DNA of 64,000 nucleotides, taken from NCBI RefSeq assembly GCF_000620045.1, contig NZ_JHVH01000002.1:248001-312000 (forward strand), written 5' to 3'. Below the pieces are notes generated by a model that did not search any database, was not told the origin of the DNA, and saw only the letters and a program-made list of their open reading frames with translations. Position numbers and translations under genes: made by a program. The DNA is from Halomonas halodenitrificans DSM 735. Its GTDB lineage: Bacteria > Pseudomonadota > Gammaproteobacteria > Pseudomonadales > Halomonadaceae. Each line of letters begins with the position of its first letter. Position 1 is the stretch's first letter. Positions 8,232-16,947 of the stretch are shown here, in pieces.

Positions 8232-9239
8232 ATGTCACATAGCTCTCGCACGAAGCTCTGGGTCGGCGTTGGCGCCAGCGTTTTGTTGGGGACCAGCACC
8301 GCCGGCTGGGCAGAGGCCGAGCCCTCGGCCGACTATACCCAGGGTGGTGATAGCCCGCTGCTGGCCCATGCCGACCACGGTGGAGAAGGCGGCGAAGGCG
8401 GAGAAGCTAGCCATCACCATCAAGGTGGTGAAGGTGGTGAAGGTGGTGAAGGTGGTGAAGGTGGTGAAGGTGGCGAAGGCGGTGGCGCCAACCCCTATGC
8501 GGCCTTTGACTATCTGAACGCGTCCGCCGGAGGCGAAGGCGGTGAAGGCGGCGAAGGCGGCGAAGGCGGCGAGGGCGGCGAAGGCGGCGAGGGCGGCTAT
8601 GCCATCGACGTCAGCAACCCCGGCGTGTATTACACCAACCTGGCGATGATGAAAGGCCATCTTGCCGTGGCCCGCGAGCTCTACCAGGCCGGTGAGCAGG
8701 CCGCCGCCCAGCCACACTTCGGCCACCCCATCCATGAGCACTACGAGATGCTGGAGCCGGCCCTTGAGGCGCACGGCGTGAAGGGCATGGAGTCGAATCT
8801 GAAAGCGCTGGTCGAGACGATGCGTGGCGGCGGCGAGTGGGAGAGCAAGGCCGATGCCTACACGACTGCGCTCGAGGCGATCGATGACGCCATGCATGAC
8901 GTGGATGGCGAGCTGCGCGACGATGTGGCCTTCCAGAGTCGCGCCCAGCTGGCGCTGCTGCGCCAGGCACTGCACGAGTACGAGGAAGCGGTGGATGATG
9001 GCCGCTTCGTCAACGTCGTCGAGTATCAGGACAGCCGTGGCTTCGTGCTGACGGCCAGATCGCTGCTCGAGAAGCAGGCCGGTCTCTATGAGGAGGCTAC
9101 CTATGATGAGCTGCTCGCGGCCTATGAGTCGACTCTCGAGGCATGGCCGTCCGCGGTGGCCCCGGAGACCCCGGTGATGACCCCCGGTGAGCTCTCTGCA
9201 CGGCTGTTCAAGCTGGAAGCGACACTCGGCCGCTACTGA
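8232..9239 (+). CDS. Exported Gly-Gly-Glu repeat protein with His-rich linker, unknown function
   Basis: A 335-residue protein. The start is ATG at 8232, with AGGAGG at 8221-8226. A signal peptide (residues 1 to about 26, ending GTSTAGWA) is followed by a low-complexity region with three GGE units, a HHH cluster (residues about 61-63), six GGE units (65-82) and seven more (100-120). From about residue 125 on lies an ordered, helical, acidic C-terminal domain of about 210 residues that contains HFGHPIHEHYE near the middle. The acidic repeats and His clusters suggest binding of metal ions, and divergence from a PiuC-type gene across a Fur-like site suggests iron. I do not recognise the C-terminal domain; an imelysin-like helical fold is a guess only. 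A strong terminator follows. Confidence 0.88.
   Translation: MSHSSRTKLWVGVGASVLLGTSTAGWAEAEPSADYTQGGDSPLLAHADHGGEGGEGGEASHHHQGGEGGEGGEGGEGGEGGEGGGANPYAAFDYLNASAGGEGGEGGEGGEGGEGGEGGEGGYAIDVSNPGVYYTNLAMMKGHLAVARELYQAGEQAAAQPHFGHPIHEHYEMLEPALEAHGVKGMESNLKALVETMRGGGEWESKADAYTTALEAIDDAMHDVDGELRDDVAFQSRAQLALLRQALHEYEEAVDDGRFVNVVEYQDSRGFVLTARSLLEKQAGLYEEATYDELLAAYESTLEAWPSAVAPETPVMTPGELSARLFKLEATLGRY
8424..8477 (+). repeat. Tandem 9-bp repeat, array 1 (GGT-GGT-GAA type)
   Basis: Six in-frame 9-bp units encode GGE. Nearly all use GGTGGTGAA, unlike the GGC-dominated codon use of the rest of the gene, which points to recent expansion by slippage. Confidence 0.93.
8529..8591 (+). repeat. Tandem 9-bp repeat, array 2 (GGC-GGC-GAA/GAG type)
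   Basis: Seven in-frame 9-bp units encode the same GGE motif but with GGCGGCGAA or GGCGGCGAG codons, so this array expanded independently of array 1. Confidence 0.93.
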
Positions 9240-9280
9240 GCCGAGAGGCGGGCCCCGGCAAGCCGTCGGGCCGTCAAAGA

Positions 9281-9315
9281 CAAGGCCCGCCCCGAACGTT
9301 CCGGGGCGGGCCTTG
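9281..9315. terminator. Strong bidirectional terminator
   Basis: A perfect 14-bp stem (arms 9281-9294 and 9302-9315) with a 7-base loop lies between the convergent GGE-protein and BCCT genes. Confidence 0.85.
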
Positions 9316-9348
9316 TCATTGGGGCAGGGTGTCTTGTGCCCCGAGGGG

Positions 9349-11100
9349 TCAGCTCTGCTTGATGGCCTGCCTGGCTCGGCGCGTCTCGCGCAGCAGCGAG
9401 ACCAGCACCCCCACGGTCATCACCAGAATGACGGCACTCAGCGGCAGGGCGGCGGCGATCAGCGCCGTCTGCAGCGCCGTCAGGCCGCCGGCCACCAGCA
9501 GCACCGCGGCCACCAGGCCGATGACGATACCCCAGAACACCCGGAAGCGTGCCGGCGGCTCGTCGTCACCCAGCGACAGGATGGTGGTCAACACCAGGGT
9601 GCCGGAGTCGGAGGAGGTGACGAACCAGCTCATCAACAGGAAGACCATCAGCGCCGACAGTATCCAGCCGAACACGCCGGTACCCACGATGCCATCGGCC
9701 GTAGCAAACAGCGCGGCGGGGAGCTGCCAGGCGTTGACCAGCTCGATGATGCCGGCGCTACCGGGGCCGCCGCTGGCATTGAGCTCCTGATACATGGCGT
9801 TGCCGCCGAAGATGATCAGCCAGACGAAGATGATCAGGGTGGGGACCAGCAGGACACCCAGCACGAACTCGCGCAGGGTGCGGCCCTTGGAGATACGTGC
9901 GATGAACAGCCCGACGAAGGGCGCCCAGGCCAGCCACCAGCCCCAGTAGAAGATGGTCCAGCCCTGCTGCCACGTCTCCGTTGCCGGCTCGTCCGCGAAC
10001 CACAGTCCCATGGGAATGAAGTTGATCGCATAGTCGAGCAGGGTCTCGCCGAAGGCGGTGATCAGCCACAGGGTGGGTCCACCGATCAGGAAGACACCGA
10101 CCACGAACAGCGAGGTCCAGATGTTCATCTCCGAGATGATGCGGATGCCGCGGCGTACCCCGGTAACGGCGGAGAGGATCGAGATCACCGAGATAAGGGC
10201 GATCAGGATCAGCTGCGTCGGCAGGCCCGAGCCGATACCCACCAGGCGCTCCAGGCCCACGGCCATCTGGCTGACGCCCAGGCCCAGGGAGGTCGCGACG
10301 CCGAATACGCAGCCCAGCACGCCGAGGATATCGAACAGATGCCCCAGTGGGCCGAAGATCCGCTCACCGATAAAGGGGTAGAGTGCCGAGCGTAGCGCCA
10401 GGGGTAACCCCTTGCGATAGGCGAAGTAGGCCAGCGACATGCCGACGATCACGTAGATGGCCCAGCCGTGCAGCCCCCAGTGGAAGACGGTGACTCGCAG
10501 CGCGTCGATGGCCCGCTCATAGCCGATGGCGGTGGCCCCGGCCATGTCGGCGTGGGGGTTGTTGGGGTAGCCGAAGCCGCCGGTATCGTCGAGATAGAAG
10601 ATAGGTTCGGCGACGCCGAAGAACAGGATGCCGATGCCGATACCGGCGGAAAGAAGCATCGAGAACCAGGCGAAGTTGCTGAATTCCGGGCGACTGTCAT
10701 CGGGGCCCAGACGCACGCTGCCGTAACGGCTGAGGACGATGAACGCACAGACCGTCAACAGCAGCATCACCGTGATCAGGTAGTAGCCGCTGAAGGTGCT
10801 TTCGATCCAGGTGCGGGTGGCGCCGAACAGAGTGCTTGCGGTCTCCGAGCCGAAGCCGGTGAAAGCCACAAATAACAGCACCAGCAGCGCGGAGGTAAGG
10901 GTCATGCCGCGGTGCATGCCCTGGAAGAATCCACCCTGGGCCAGCTCGGTGACCATGTAGTCGGTGTCGAGCTCGACATAGGGGGAATCATCCTTGGGTG
11001 GGGATGAGGGACGAATGGGGGGTGTGTGATTAGCGATGGACTTGTCCTCTTTAACCGGGCAACGGGCCGGCGATCCCGGAGTGCCGCCCGAGGGCGGCAC
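9349..11100 (-). CDS. BCCT-family betaine/carnitine/choline transporter
   Basis: A polytopic protein with 12 hydrophobic spans and the BCCT signature around WGWWLAWAPFVGLFIARISK; the aromatic segment supplies the binding-site Trp residues in BetP and CaiT. Family members import quaternary ammonium compounds driven by Na+ or H+, or by exchange. Placement directly downstream of cdhCAB on the same strand suggests carnitine or a related betaine. The start is uncertain: GTG at 11100 gives 583 residues but lies inside a perfect hairpin after cdhB, and the next in-frame ATG (10956) would remove the segment TPPKDDSPYVELDTDY-like stretch that precedes MVTELAQGGFF. The C-terminus is short (RRARQAIKQS), with no long osmosensing tail. 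Confidence 0.9.
   Translation of the reverse strand: MPPSGGTPGSPARCPVKEDKSIANHTPPIRPSSPPKDDSPYVELDTDYMVTELAQGGFFQGMHRGMTLTSALLVLLFVAFTGFGSETASTLFGATRTWIESTFSGYYLITVMLLLTVCAFIVLSRYGSVRLGPDDSRPEFSNFAWFSMLLSAGIGIGILFFGVAEPIFYLDDTGGFGYPNNPHADMAGATAIGYERAIDALRVTVFHWGLHGWAIYVIVGMSLAYFAYRKGLPLALRSALYPFIGERIFGPLGHLFDILGVLGCVFGVATSLGLGVSQMAVGLERLVGIGSGLPTQLILIALISVISILSAVTGVRRGIRIISEMNIWTSLFVVGVFLIGGPTLWLITAFGETLLDYAINFIPMGLWFADEPATETWQQGWTIFYWGWWLAWAPFVGLFIARISKGRTLREFVLGVLLVPTLIIFVWLIIFGGNAMYQELNASGGPGSAGIIELVNAWQLPAALFATADGIVGTGVFGWILSALMVFLLMSWFVTSSDSGTLVLTTILSLGDDEPPARFRVFWGIVIGLVAAVLLVAGGLTALQTALIAAALPLSAVILVMTVGVLVSLLRETRRARQAIKQS
11081..11100 (-). terminator. Short perfect hairpin after cdhB
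   Basis: GTGCCGCCC and GGGCGGCAC form a 9-bp stem around a 2-base spacer, 22 bases after the cdhB stop. No T-run follows. It covers the GTG at the upstream end of the BCCT frame. Confidence 0.45.
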
Positions 11101-11122
11101 CGTCGTCGATCAACAGCAAGCG

Positions 11123-11578
11123 TTAGCGCCGAATGCCGATGGTACGACCTGCCAGGGCCGGCCAGGCCGAGGCGTCTGCCTGGGGCAGGGTGGTGATGGC
11201 CTCCACGACCTCCGGCGGGAAGGGCGACGGTCGGCCGCTCGCCTGGTTCATGCCCATCAGCATCTGCTCGCTGGTGGCCAGCAGGTTGCCCTCCTCATCG
11301 TGCAGCTCCAGGAAGACATGCAGACGCTTGGCGTCACGATCCAGCAGGGTTACGGCGACGCTCAGTGGCTGCCCCTCGTGGGCCTCGCGACGATAGCAGA
11401 GGTGTGTCTCCAGGGTGTAGATCGTATAGCCATGGCGCTCGCGTCCCGCGGCGTCCAGGCCGATACGATCCATCAGCGCCTCCAGCGCCAGGGAGAACAC
11501 CCGGGCATACTCGGCGTCGTTCATGTGGCCGTTGTAGTCGACCCACTCCGCTGCGACACGGCTTTCCAGGATCACCAT
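11123..11578 (-). CDS. cdhB: Betainyl-CoA thioesterase (hotdog fold), CdhB-like
   Basis: A 151-residue 4-hydroxybenzoyl-CoA-thioesterase-like hotdog protein with the motif WVDYNGHMNDAEYARVFS, whose Asp/Tyr-Asn-Gly-His segment is the active-site loop. In the carnitine pathway CdhB hydrolyses betainyl-CoA to glycine betaine and CoA. The start ATG shares one base with the stop of cdhA (TGATG), and gene order cdhC-cdhA-cdhB is that of P. aeruginosa. The call rests on order plus family; in isolation a hotdog thioesterase could not be assigned. It is cytoplasmic. Followed by a hairpin and the BCCT gene. Confidence 0.88.
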   Translation of the reverse strand: MVILESRVAAEWVDYNGHMNDAEYARVFSLALEALMDRIGLDAAGRERHGYTIYTLETHLCYRREAHEGQPLSVAVTLLDRDAKRLHVFLELHDEEGNLLATSEQMLMGMNQASGRPSPFPPEVVEAITTLPQADASAWPALAGRTIGIRR

Positions 11579-12534
11579 CAGATGCGTCCCTCGAGGCCTT
11601 CGGCCTCGGGCCAGTACTTCTGCACCAGGTCGAGCAGCTCGACCAGGAAGTCATCGCGACGGCGATCGAGCTCGGCAACCGGCCGGCCGGCGGCCTGATG
11701 CTCGCAGCCTTCGACCACCTTGTCGATCAGTTCATCGGTGAGCTCGGGGGCTTCCAGCTTGGTCCACGGCAGCTTCAGCGCCGGGCCGAACTGTTCGAGC
11801 ATATGCCGCATGCCCTGCTCGCCACCGGCCAGATGGAAGGTCAGGAATGTGCCCATCAGTGACCAGCGCAGGCCGCAGCCGTAGACCACGGCGGCGTCGA
11901 TCTCCTCGGTGGTGGCCACGCCATCGTTGACCAGGTGCAGCGCCTCGCGCCACAACGCCTCCATCAGGCGATCGGCGATATGCCCCTCGATCTCGCGACG
12001 CACCACCAGCGGGCGCATGGCCAGATCCCGGTAGAGGGCCTGGGCCGCATCGATCTGGGCGGTCTCGGTAGCCTCGCCGCCGACCAGCTCCACCAGCGGC
12101 AGCAGGTAGACCGGGTTGAAGGGGTGGGCGACGATCACCCGGCCGGGCGCCTTGGCGCAATCCTGCTGAAGATCGCTGGGCTTGAAGCCGGAGGTCGACG
12201 AGCCAATGATGGTCTCCGTCGCCGCCGCGGCATCCAGGGCCGCGAGGATCTCGCGCTTCAGCTCGAGGCGCTCGGGGACGTTTTCCTGGATCAGGTCGGC
12301 GCCTTCGACGGCTTCTTCCAGGCTTGCGACGAAGCGCAGCCGCTCGGGGCTCGCGCCGTCGGCCAGCCCGAGCTTCTCGAGGGAGCTCCAGGCGTTGTCG
12401 ACGAAGGCGCGGGTGCGGGCTTCGGCTTCGGGCGCCGGGTCGAAGGCGACGACATCCCAGCCCTGGGCCAGGGCCCGGGCGATCCAGCCGTTACCGATGA
12501 CGCCGGTGCCGATGACGCTCAGTTGCTGGCTCAT
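11578..12534 (-). CDS. cdhA: L-carnitine 3-dehydrogenase
   Basis: A 318-residue enzyme of the 3-hydroxyacyl-CoA dehydrogenase fold with an N-terminal NAD-binding glycine motif ([11 protein letters not shown], residues about 7-17), an acidic residue after the second strand (FDPAPEAE), and a C-terminal helical domain with [16 protein letters not shown]. Carnitine dehydrogenases oxidise L-carnitine to 3-dehydrocarnitine with NAD+. It overlaps cdhC by ATGA and cdhB by TGATG, so the three are translationally coupled. Some species fuse this domain to the thioesterase; here they are separate. The assignment is supported by both family resemblance and the conserved trio. Confidence 0.92.
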   Translation of the reverse strand: MSQQLSVIGTGVIGNGWIARALAQGWDVVAFDPAPEAEARTRAFVDNAWSSLEKLGLADGASPERLRFVASLEEAVEGADLIQENVPERLELKREILAALDAAAATETIIGSSTSGFKPSDLQQDCAKAPGRVIVAHPFNPVYLLPLVELVGGEATETAQIDAAQALYRDLAMRPLVVRREIEGHIADRLMEALWREALHLVNDGVATTEEIDAAVVYGCGLRWSLMGTFLTFHLAGGEQGMRHMLEQFGPALKLPWTKLEAPELTDELIDKVVEGCEHQAAGRPVAELDRRRDDFLVELLDLVQKYWPEAEGLEGRI

Positions 12535-13439
12535 GCTTCACCTCCCACGATCTTGCCGGTGCTCGGGTCGCGCAGCTTGAGATGCGCGCGGGTCTCGGCC
12601 GGGGTCATGACACGCCCGCCCAGGGTCTCGATAAGGTTGCCGGCCTTCTCGACCAGGCCGCCGTTGGTGGCCAGCACGCCCTTCTCGAGGTAGAGGTTGT
12701 CTTCCAGGCCGACCCTGGCGTGGCCACCCAGCATCATCGCCTGGGCCACCATCGGCATCTGGTGACGACCGATGCCGAAGGCCGCCCAGTTGGCGTTCTG
12801 GGGCAGCTTGTTGCGCATGGCCAGCATGGTTTCCGGGTCGGCCTCGGCGCCCCAGGGGATGCCCAGACACAGCTGGTAGAGCGGGTCCCCGTCGATCAGC
12901 CCCTCCTGCTGCAGCTGGCGGGCGAACCAGACGTGGCCCAGGTCGAAGCACTCCAGCTCCGGCTTGACGCCGGCGGCCTGCACCAGGCGGGCGTGCTCGC
13001 GCAGCCAGTCGGCGGTGTTGATATAGACCATGTCGCCGAAGTTGAGGCTGCCGCAGTCCAGGGTGCACAGCTCGGGCAGCAGTTCGCCCACCGGCTCGTG
13101 GCGCTGGGCGGGCGTCTGGATATCGGTGCCCGGGCCGCCGCGGGTCGGGTCCTCGACATCGGGGATCCAGTCGCCACCGCCGCCGGCGGTGATGTTCATG
13201 ACGATGTCGACGTCCGCCTCGCGAACGCGCTCCATTACTTCACGGAAGTGGTCCAGGGAGTGGCTGATGCCGCCGGTCTCCGGGTCGCGCACGTGGATAT
13301 GCGCAATGCTGGCGCCGGCGCGAGCGGCCTCGATGCAGTTATCGGCGATCTGTTGCGGGGTGACCGGCACATTGGGGTTCTTGCCGGTGGTGTCGCCGGC
13401 ACCGGTGACGGCGCAGGTCAGAATAACGTTGCGGTTCAT
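12531..13439 (-). CDS. cdhC: 3-dehydrocarnitine:acetyl-CoA cleavage enzyme (BKACE/DUF849 family)
   Basis: A 302-residue BKACE protein. The N-terminus [17 protein letters not shown] and the zinc motif around [11 protein letters not shown] (His47 and His49) are typical; the family condenses a beta-keto acid with acetyl-CoA, here giving betainyl-CoA and acetoacetate from 3-dehydrocarnitine. The start at 13439 follows GGGAGCGGAG; an upstream in-frame extension has no ribosome site. It is the first gene of a cdhC-cdhA-cdhB operon whose promoter lies in 13440-13638, opposite a TauE-like gene. A sequence AAATGTCGCTT at 13510-13520 (minus strand) partly resembles the repeat at 3217-3248. Confidence 0.93.
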   Translation of the reverse strand: MNRNVILTCAVTGAGDTTGKNPNVPVTPQQIADNCIEAARAGASIAHIHVRDPETGGISHSLDHFREVMERVREADVDIVMNITAGGGGDWIPDVEDPTRGGPGTDIQTPAQRHEPVGELLPELCTLDCGSLNFGDMVYINTADWLREHARLVQAAGVKPELECFDLGHVWFARQLQQEGLIDGDPLYQLCLGIPWGAEADPETMLAMRNKLPQNANWAAFGIGRHQMPMVAQAMMLGGHARVGLEDNLYLEKGVLATNGGLVEKAGNLIETLGGRVMTPAETRAHLKLRDPSTGKIVGGEA

Positions 13440-13638
13440 GCTCCGCTCCCTGTGTTGAAGGATTTGACTCGCATAGTGTGGCCAGCCATCGATACACATT
13501 GTTGGCGTTAAGCGACATTTGATTGATTAAACACGACGGTTGTGGGGGCTGGCGCGGAACATGGTCAATAAATAAGGGCCTGCGGAGCGCTTTCTCGCTA
13601 CCCTTGGACGCCGCAATAAATCCTCCCCGGGAGCCCCA

Positions 13639-14400
13639 ATGCTGCTGCTCGACCTGCTGTCGCCGCTCTCCGCCGGCATCAACCTGCTGTTGATCGTGAT
13701 TTCCGTGCTCACCTCCGCCTTCACCGCGGCGGTAGGCGTGGGAGGGGGCCTGCTGCTGATCATGGCGCTGGCCCAGGTGATGCCGGCGGCGGCCTTGATT
13801 CCCGTGCACGGCATGGTCCAGACCGGCTCCAACGTCGGCCGACTGGCGCTGACCTGGCGACACGCCGACCGCTCGGTGATAGCCGCCTTCCTGCCCGGCG
13901 TGGTACTGGGCGCCCTCGCCGCCGCCTGGTTGCTGGTGCGCCTGCCTGCCGGGCTATTGGAGCTGTGCATTGCCGCTTTCGTGCTCTACAGCTGCTGGGG
14001 GCCAGGCCTGCCCAAGCGGGCCCTGGGGCGTGCCGGGGTGCTGCTGGCCGGGGCCCTGACCACACTGCTCTCCAGCCTGGTGGGGGCCAGCGGGCCGATG
14101 GTGGCGGCCTTTATCAAGCAGGGGCAGGTCGGTCGCCTGGGCAAGGTAGCCACCTTCTCGGCCTGCATGAGCGCGCAGCACCTGACCAAGGCCTTCGTGT
14201 TCGGCATGGCCGGCTTCGTGTTTCGTGACTGGCTGGGACTGATGTTGGCCATGGTCGCCTCGGGGTTTCTTGGTACCTGGCTGGGCCTTCGCCTGCTCAG
14301 GCGTCTCTCCGAGCATCGCTTCGACACGCTGTTCAGGTGGGCCTTGACGCTGCTGGCATTGCGACTGATCTGGTTGGGGGTATCCCGGCTGGCGGGGTGA
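13639..14400 (+). CDS. TauE/SafE family sulfite/organic anion exporter
   Basis: A 253-residue membrane protein with seven to eight hydrophobic spans and the two TauE/SafE repeats, each opening with a Gly-rich segment (AVGVGGGLLLIMAL in the first, SSLVGASGPMVAAFI in the second). Members export sulfite, sulfoacetate or other small anions. It starts with ATG at 13639 behind GGGAG. It is divergent from cdhC and followed by an unrelated cell-wall gene, so context does not specify a substrate. Confidence 0.88.
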   Translation: MLLLDLLSPLSAGINLLLIVISVLTSAFTAAVGVGGGLLLIMALAQVMPAAALIPVHGMVQTGSNVGRLALTWRHADRSVIAAFLPGVVLGALAAAWLLVRLPAGLLELCIAAFVLYSCWGPGLPKRALGRAGVLLAGALTTLLSSLVGASGPMVAAFIKQGQVGRLGKVATFSACMSAQHLTKAFVFGMAGFVFRDWLGLMLAMVASGFLGTWLGLRLLRRLSEHRFDTLFRWALTLLALRLIWLGVSRLAG

Positions 14401-14516
14401 CGTTACTGGAAACCCCTCTTTTTTTGACGAACGGCACTGTAAACTGACGCCATGCTGGCCATAATGACCTTAGAAACCTCAACCAAAGAGTTTCGGGACA
14501 TTCGAGGGAGAAGACT

Positions 14517-15950
14517 ATGGTGACCGCGACCATGGCCATGAGCCGTTCAAGGCTGTTGGCGTACGGGCTATTGATGGGCCTGGCGATACTGCTGGCTGGA
14601 GAAACCCAGGCCGCCAATCCTCGCTATGCTGCCATCGTCGTTGACGTGGAAAGTGGTGAGATACTGCATGCTGCCAACGCCGAGGAGACCCGCTATCCGG
14701 CGTCATTGACCAAGATGATGACCCTCTACATGCTCTTTGAAGCGCTCGAGGAGCGTAGCCTGAGTCTCCGTCACGCAATGCCGGTCTCTTCCTATGCGGC
14801 ATCGAAGCCGGCCTCCAAGCTCTATGTAAAGGCCGGATCGACGATTCCGGTAGAGAAGGCCATCGAGGCGCTGGTCATCAAGTCGGCCAATGACGTGGCA
14901 GTGGTGGTAGCCGAGACAATTGGCGGCAGCGAGGAGCATTTCGCACGCATGATGACCGACAAGGCGCGGGACCTGGGTATGACTCATACCACCTTCCGCA
15001 ATGCCAACGGCCTTCCCGACGCCGGCCAGACCACCACCGCTCGCGACATGGCGACCCTCTCATTGCGACTGATGCAGGACTTCCCCCAGTATTATCACTA
15101 CTTTTCGAACACTCGTTTTAACTGGAAGGGCAAGACCATCACCGGGCACAATCGCCTGCTCGATAACTACGCCGGTGCCGATGGCTTGAAGACAGGGTTC
15201 ATTCGCGCCTCGGGGTTCAACGTGGCGACGTCGGCGGTGCGCAACGGGCGTCGGTTGGTATCGGTCGTCATGGGTGGCTTCACCGCTGCCTCTCGCGATG
15301 CGCATATGACGGATCTGCTGAACCGTGGCTTCGTGCGTGCCTCGTTGTACGGGCGTGGCGACTGGGTCGCCCAGGCGGATTTCTCCGGTGAGCGCATGAA
15401 TCTACCCCGGACAGTGCCCACGTCGCGTGAGGTGGTGCCATCGACTCAGCCGGCCGTGCAGGTGGCGAGTCGCCAGGCGGCCGAACCGGCGCCTCGTGTC
15501 AGCAAGCGCATGGAGCCCGAGCCGCCGCCGGCGCCAGCGGTTCAGGTGGCCAGCCTGGAGGCTCCCGAGCCTCTGCCCCCCGCGACACCACCGCTTCCCG
15601 AGACCGCCCAGGGCTCGGCTCGTGACCCGATCCATGAGCTGATAAGCCAGGCGGATAAGCCTGCTAGCCGGACCCGTCAGCGCCTCGAGCCGCTGGGGCG
15701 TAGTGGTGGTTGGGGCGTTCAGGTCGGCGCCTTCAGCAACCCCGACAACGCCCGCAATCTGGCTGGCCGCGCCGCCGACCGCCTGGCCAGCGACCTGACC
15801 AATGCCCGCGTGGATATTCACGAGGCGCCGGGGCCTCAGTCGCTGTTCCGGGCCCGTCTGGTCAACCTCGACGAGAATCAGGCCTATCGGGCCTGCCGCA
15901 GCCTGGTTCGAGATGGCATCGACTGCATGGTGGTCAACTCTCGCCTCTAG
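14517..15950 (+). CDS. D-alanyl-D-alanine carboxypeptidase (PBP5/6 type) with C-terminal SPOR domain
   Basis: A 477-residue penicillin-binding protein. A signal peptide (to about residue 33) precedes a serine-peptidase S11 domain with SxxK (SLTK, 63-66), SxN (SAN, 123-125) and KTG (225-227). A long Pro/Ala/Val-rich linker (about 300-390, with two QVAS repeats) leads to a SPOR domain (about 398-477, starting GWGVQVGAFSNPDNA) that binds denuded septal glycan. The enzyme trims the terminal D-Ala of peptidoglycan pentapeptides. The SPOR domain replaces the membrane-anchoring helix of E. coli DacA, which suggests targeting to the division site. GAGGGAGAAG precedes the ATG; two further ATGs follow within 25 bases. 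Confidence 0.93.
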   Translation: MVTATMAMSRSRLLAYGLLMGLAILLAGETQAANPRYAAIVVDVESGEILHAANAEETRYPASLTKMMTLYMLFEALEERSLSLRHAMPVSSYAASKPASKLYVKAGSTIPVEKAIEALVIKSANDVAVVVAETIGGSEEHFARMMTDKARDLGMTHTTFRNANGLPDAGQTTTARDMATLSLRLMQDFPQYYHYFSNTRFNWKGKTITGHNRLLDNYAGADGLKTGFIRASGFNVATSAVRNGRRLVSVVMGGFTAASRDAHMTDLLNRGFVRASLYGRGDWVAQADFSGERMNLPRTVPTSREVVPSTQPAVQVASRQAAEPAPRVSKRMEPEPPPAPAVQVASLEAPEPLPPATPPLPETAQGSARDPIHELISQADKPASRTRQRLEPLGRSGGWGVQVGAFSNPDNARNLAGRAADRLASDLTNARVDIHEAPGPQSLFRARLVNLDENQAYRACRSLVRDGIDCMVVNSRL

Positions 15951-15995
15951 GCCTTGCCGCTCGTCTGCGAACCTTCTAGCCTGACGCCTCGATAG

Positions 15996-16033
15996 CCACC
16001 CCGTTGACCTCGGTCGTCGGGGTGGTGCTTTTG
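15996..16033 (+). terminator. Intrinsic terminator after the carboxypeptidase gene
   Basis: An 8-bp stem (CCACCCCG/CGGGGTGG, arms 15996-16003 and 16018-16025) with a 14-base loop is followed by a T-rich run (GCTTTTGTT). Confidence 0.65.
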
Positions 16034-16063
16034 TTATGCGAGTAATCGGGAAGGTGAGCCGCG

Positions 16064-16939
16064 ATGTCTGAGTCGCTCAAGGGAATCGGTCTCATGTGCC
16101 TGGGCGTGCTCTGCCTGGCACTGGGTGATGCCATCACCAAATGGCTGGGCGAGGTGCACTCGCCGCTGCAGATCATCTTCTTTCGCACCCTGGTGTCGTT
16201 GCCGCTGATCGCGCTGATTGCGCGTTTCAGCGGTGGCCTGCGCACTCTGTCGACCCGACGCCCCGGCGTACACCTGCTGCGCGGCCTGATCTTCACCGGC
16301 ACCATGATCTGCTTCATGTGGGGGCTGACCCTGCTGCCACTGGCCGAGACGACAGCCATCGCCTTCGCCGCACCGCTGTTCGTCACCCTGCTCTCGGTGC
16401 CGTTGCTGGGTGAGGGGGTCGACCGGCCGACCCTGATGGCCACGACGCTGGGTTTTGTCGGCGTGCTGGTGGTGGTGCGCCCCGGCGGCGAAAGCTTCCA
16501 GCTGGGGGCCCTCGTGGTGGTGGGAGCGGCGGTGTTCTATGCGCTGCTGATGATTACCGCACGACGCTATGGCGCCCGGGAGCATCTCTGGGCACTGGTG
16601 TTCTACAGCACCCTGGTGCCGCTGCTGGTGTCCGCCGCGACACTCCCCTGGGTGTGGCAGATGCCGGCGCCGCTGCACTGGCCGGCCTTCCTGGCGGCGG
16701 GTTTTCTTGGCGTGGGCGCCATGACCGGCCTGACCCTGGCCTTTCGCTATGCGCCGGCCGCACTGGCCGCCCCCTTCGACTACACCGCGCTGCTATGGGC
16801 GGTGCTGCTGGGCTGGTGGTTCTGGGGCGAGGTGCCGGATATCTGGGTCTTCGTCGGCGGCAGCTTGATCATCGCCAGCGGCCTGGCGATCGCCTACCAC
16901 GAGCGGCGCACCTCGCTCGCGCGGCGCCCGACCGCCTGA
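16064..16939 (+). CDS. EamA/DMT-family transporter
   Basis: A 291-residue membrane protein with ten hydrophobic spans in two EamA repeats; the first opens with MCLGVLCLALGDAITKWLGE and the second near PAFLAAGFLGVGAMTGLTLA. Drug/metabolite transporters of this group usually export small metabolites. It is monocistronic between a terminator and the convergent thiE gene, and its substrate is not predictable. Confidence 0.9.
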   Translation: MSESLKGIGLMCLGVLCLALGDAITKWLGEVHSPLQIIFFRTLVSLPLIALIARFSGGLRTLSTRRPGVHLLRGLIFTGTMICFMWGLTLLPLAETTAIAFAAPLFVTLLSVPLLGEGVDRPTLMATTLGFVGVLVVVRPGGESFQLGALVVVGAAVFYALLMITARRYGAREHLWALVFYSTLVPLLVSAATLPWVWQMPAPLHWPAFLAAGFLGVGAMTGLTLAFRYAPAALAAPFDYTALLWAVLLGWWFWGEVPDIWVFVGGSLIIASGLAIAYHERRTSLARRPTA

Positions 16940-16947
16940 CCCAGGCA

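Noticed and set aside
8379..8591. Regular short repeats reminiscent of a CRISPR array
   Set aside because: The 9-bp units are in frame, contiguous and encode GGE; there are no spacers and no cas genes.
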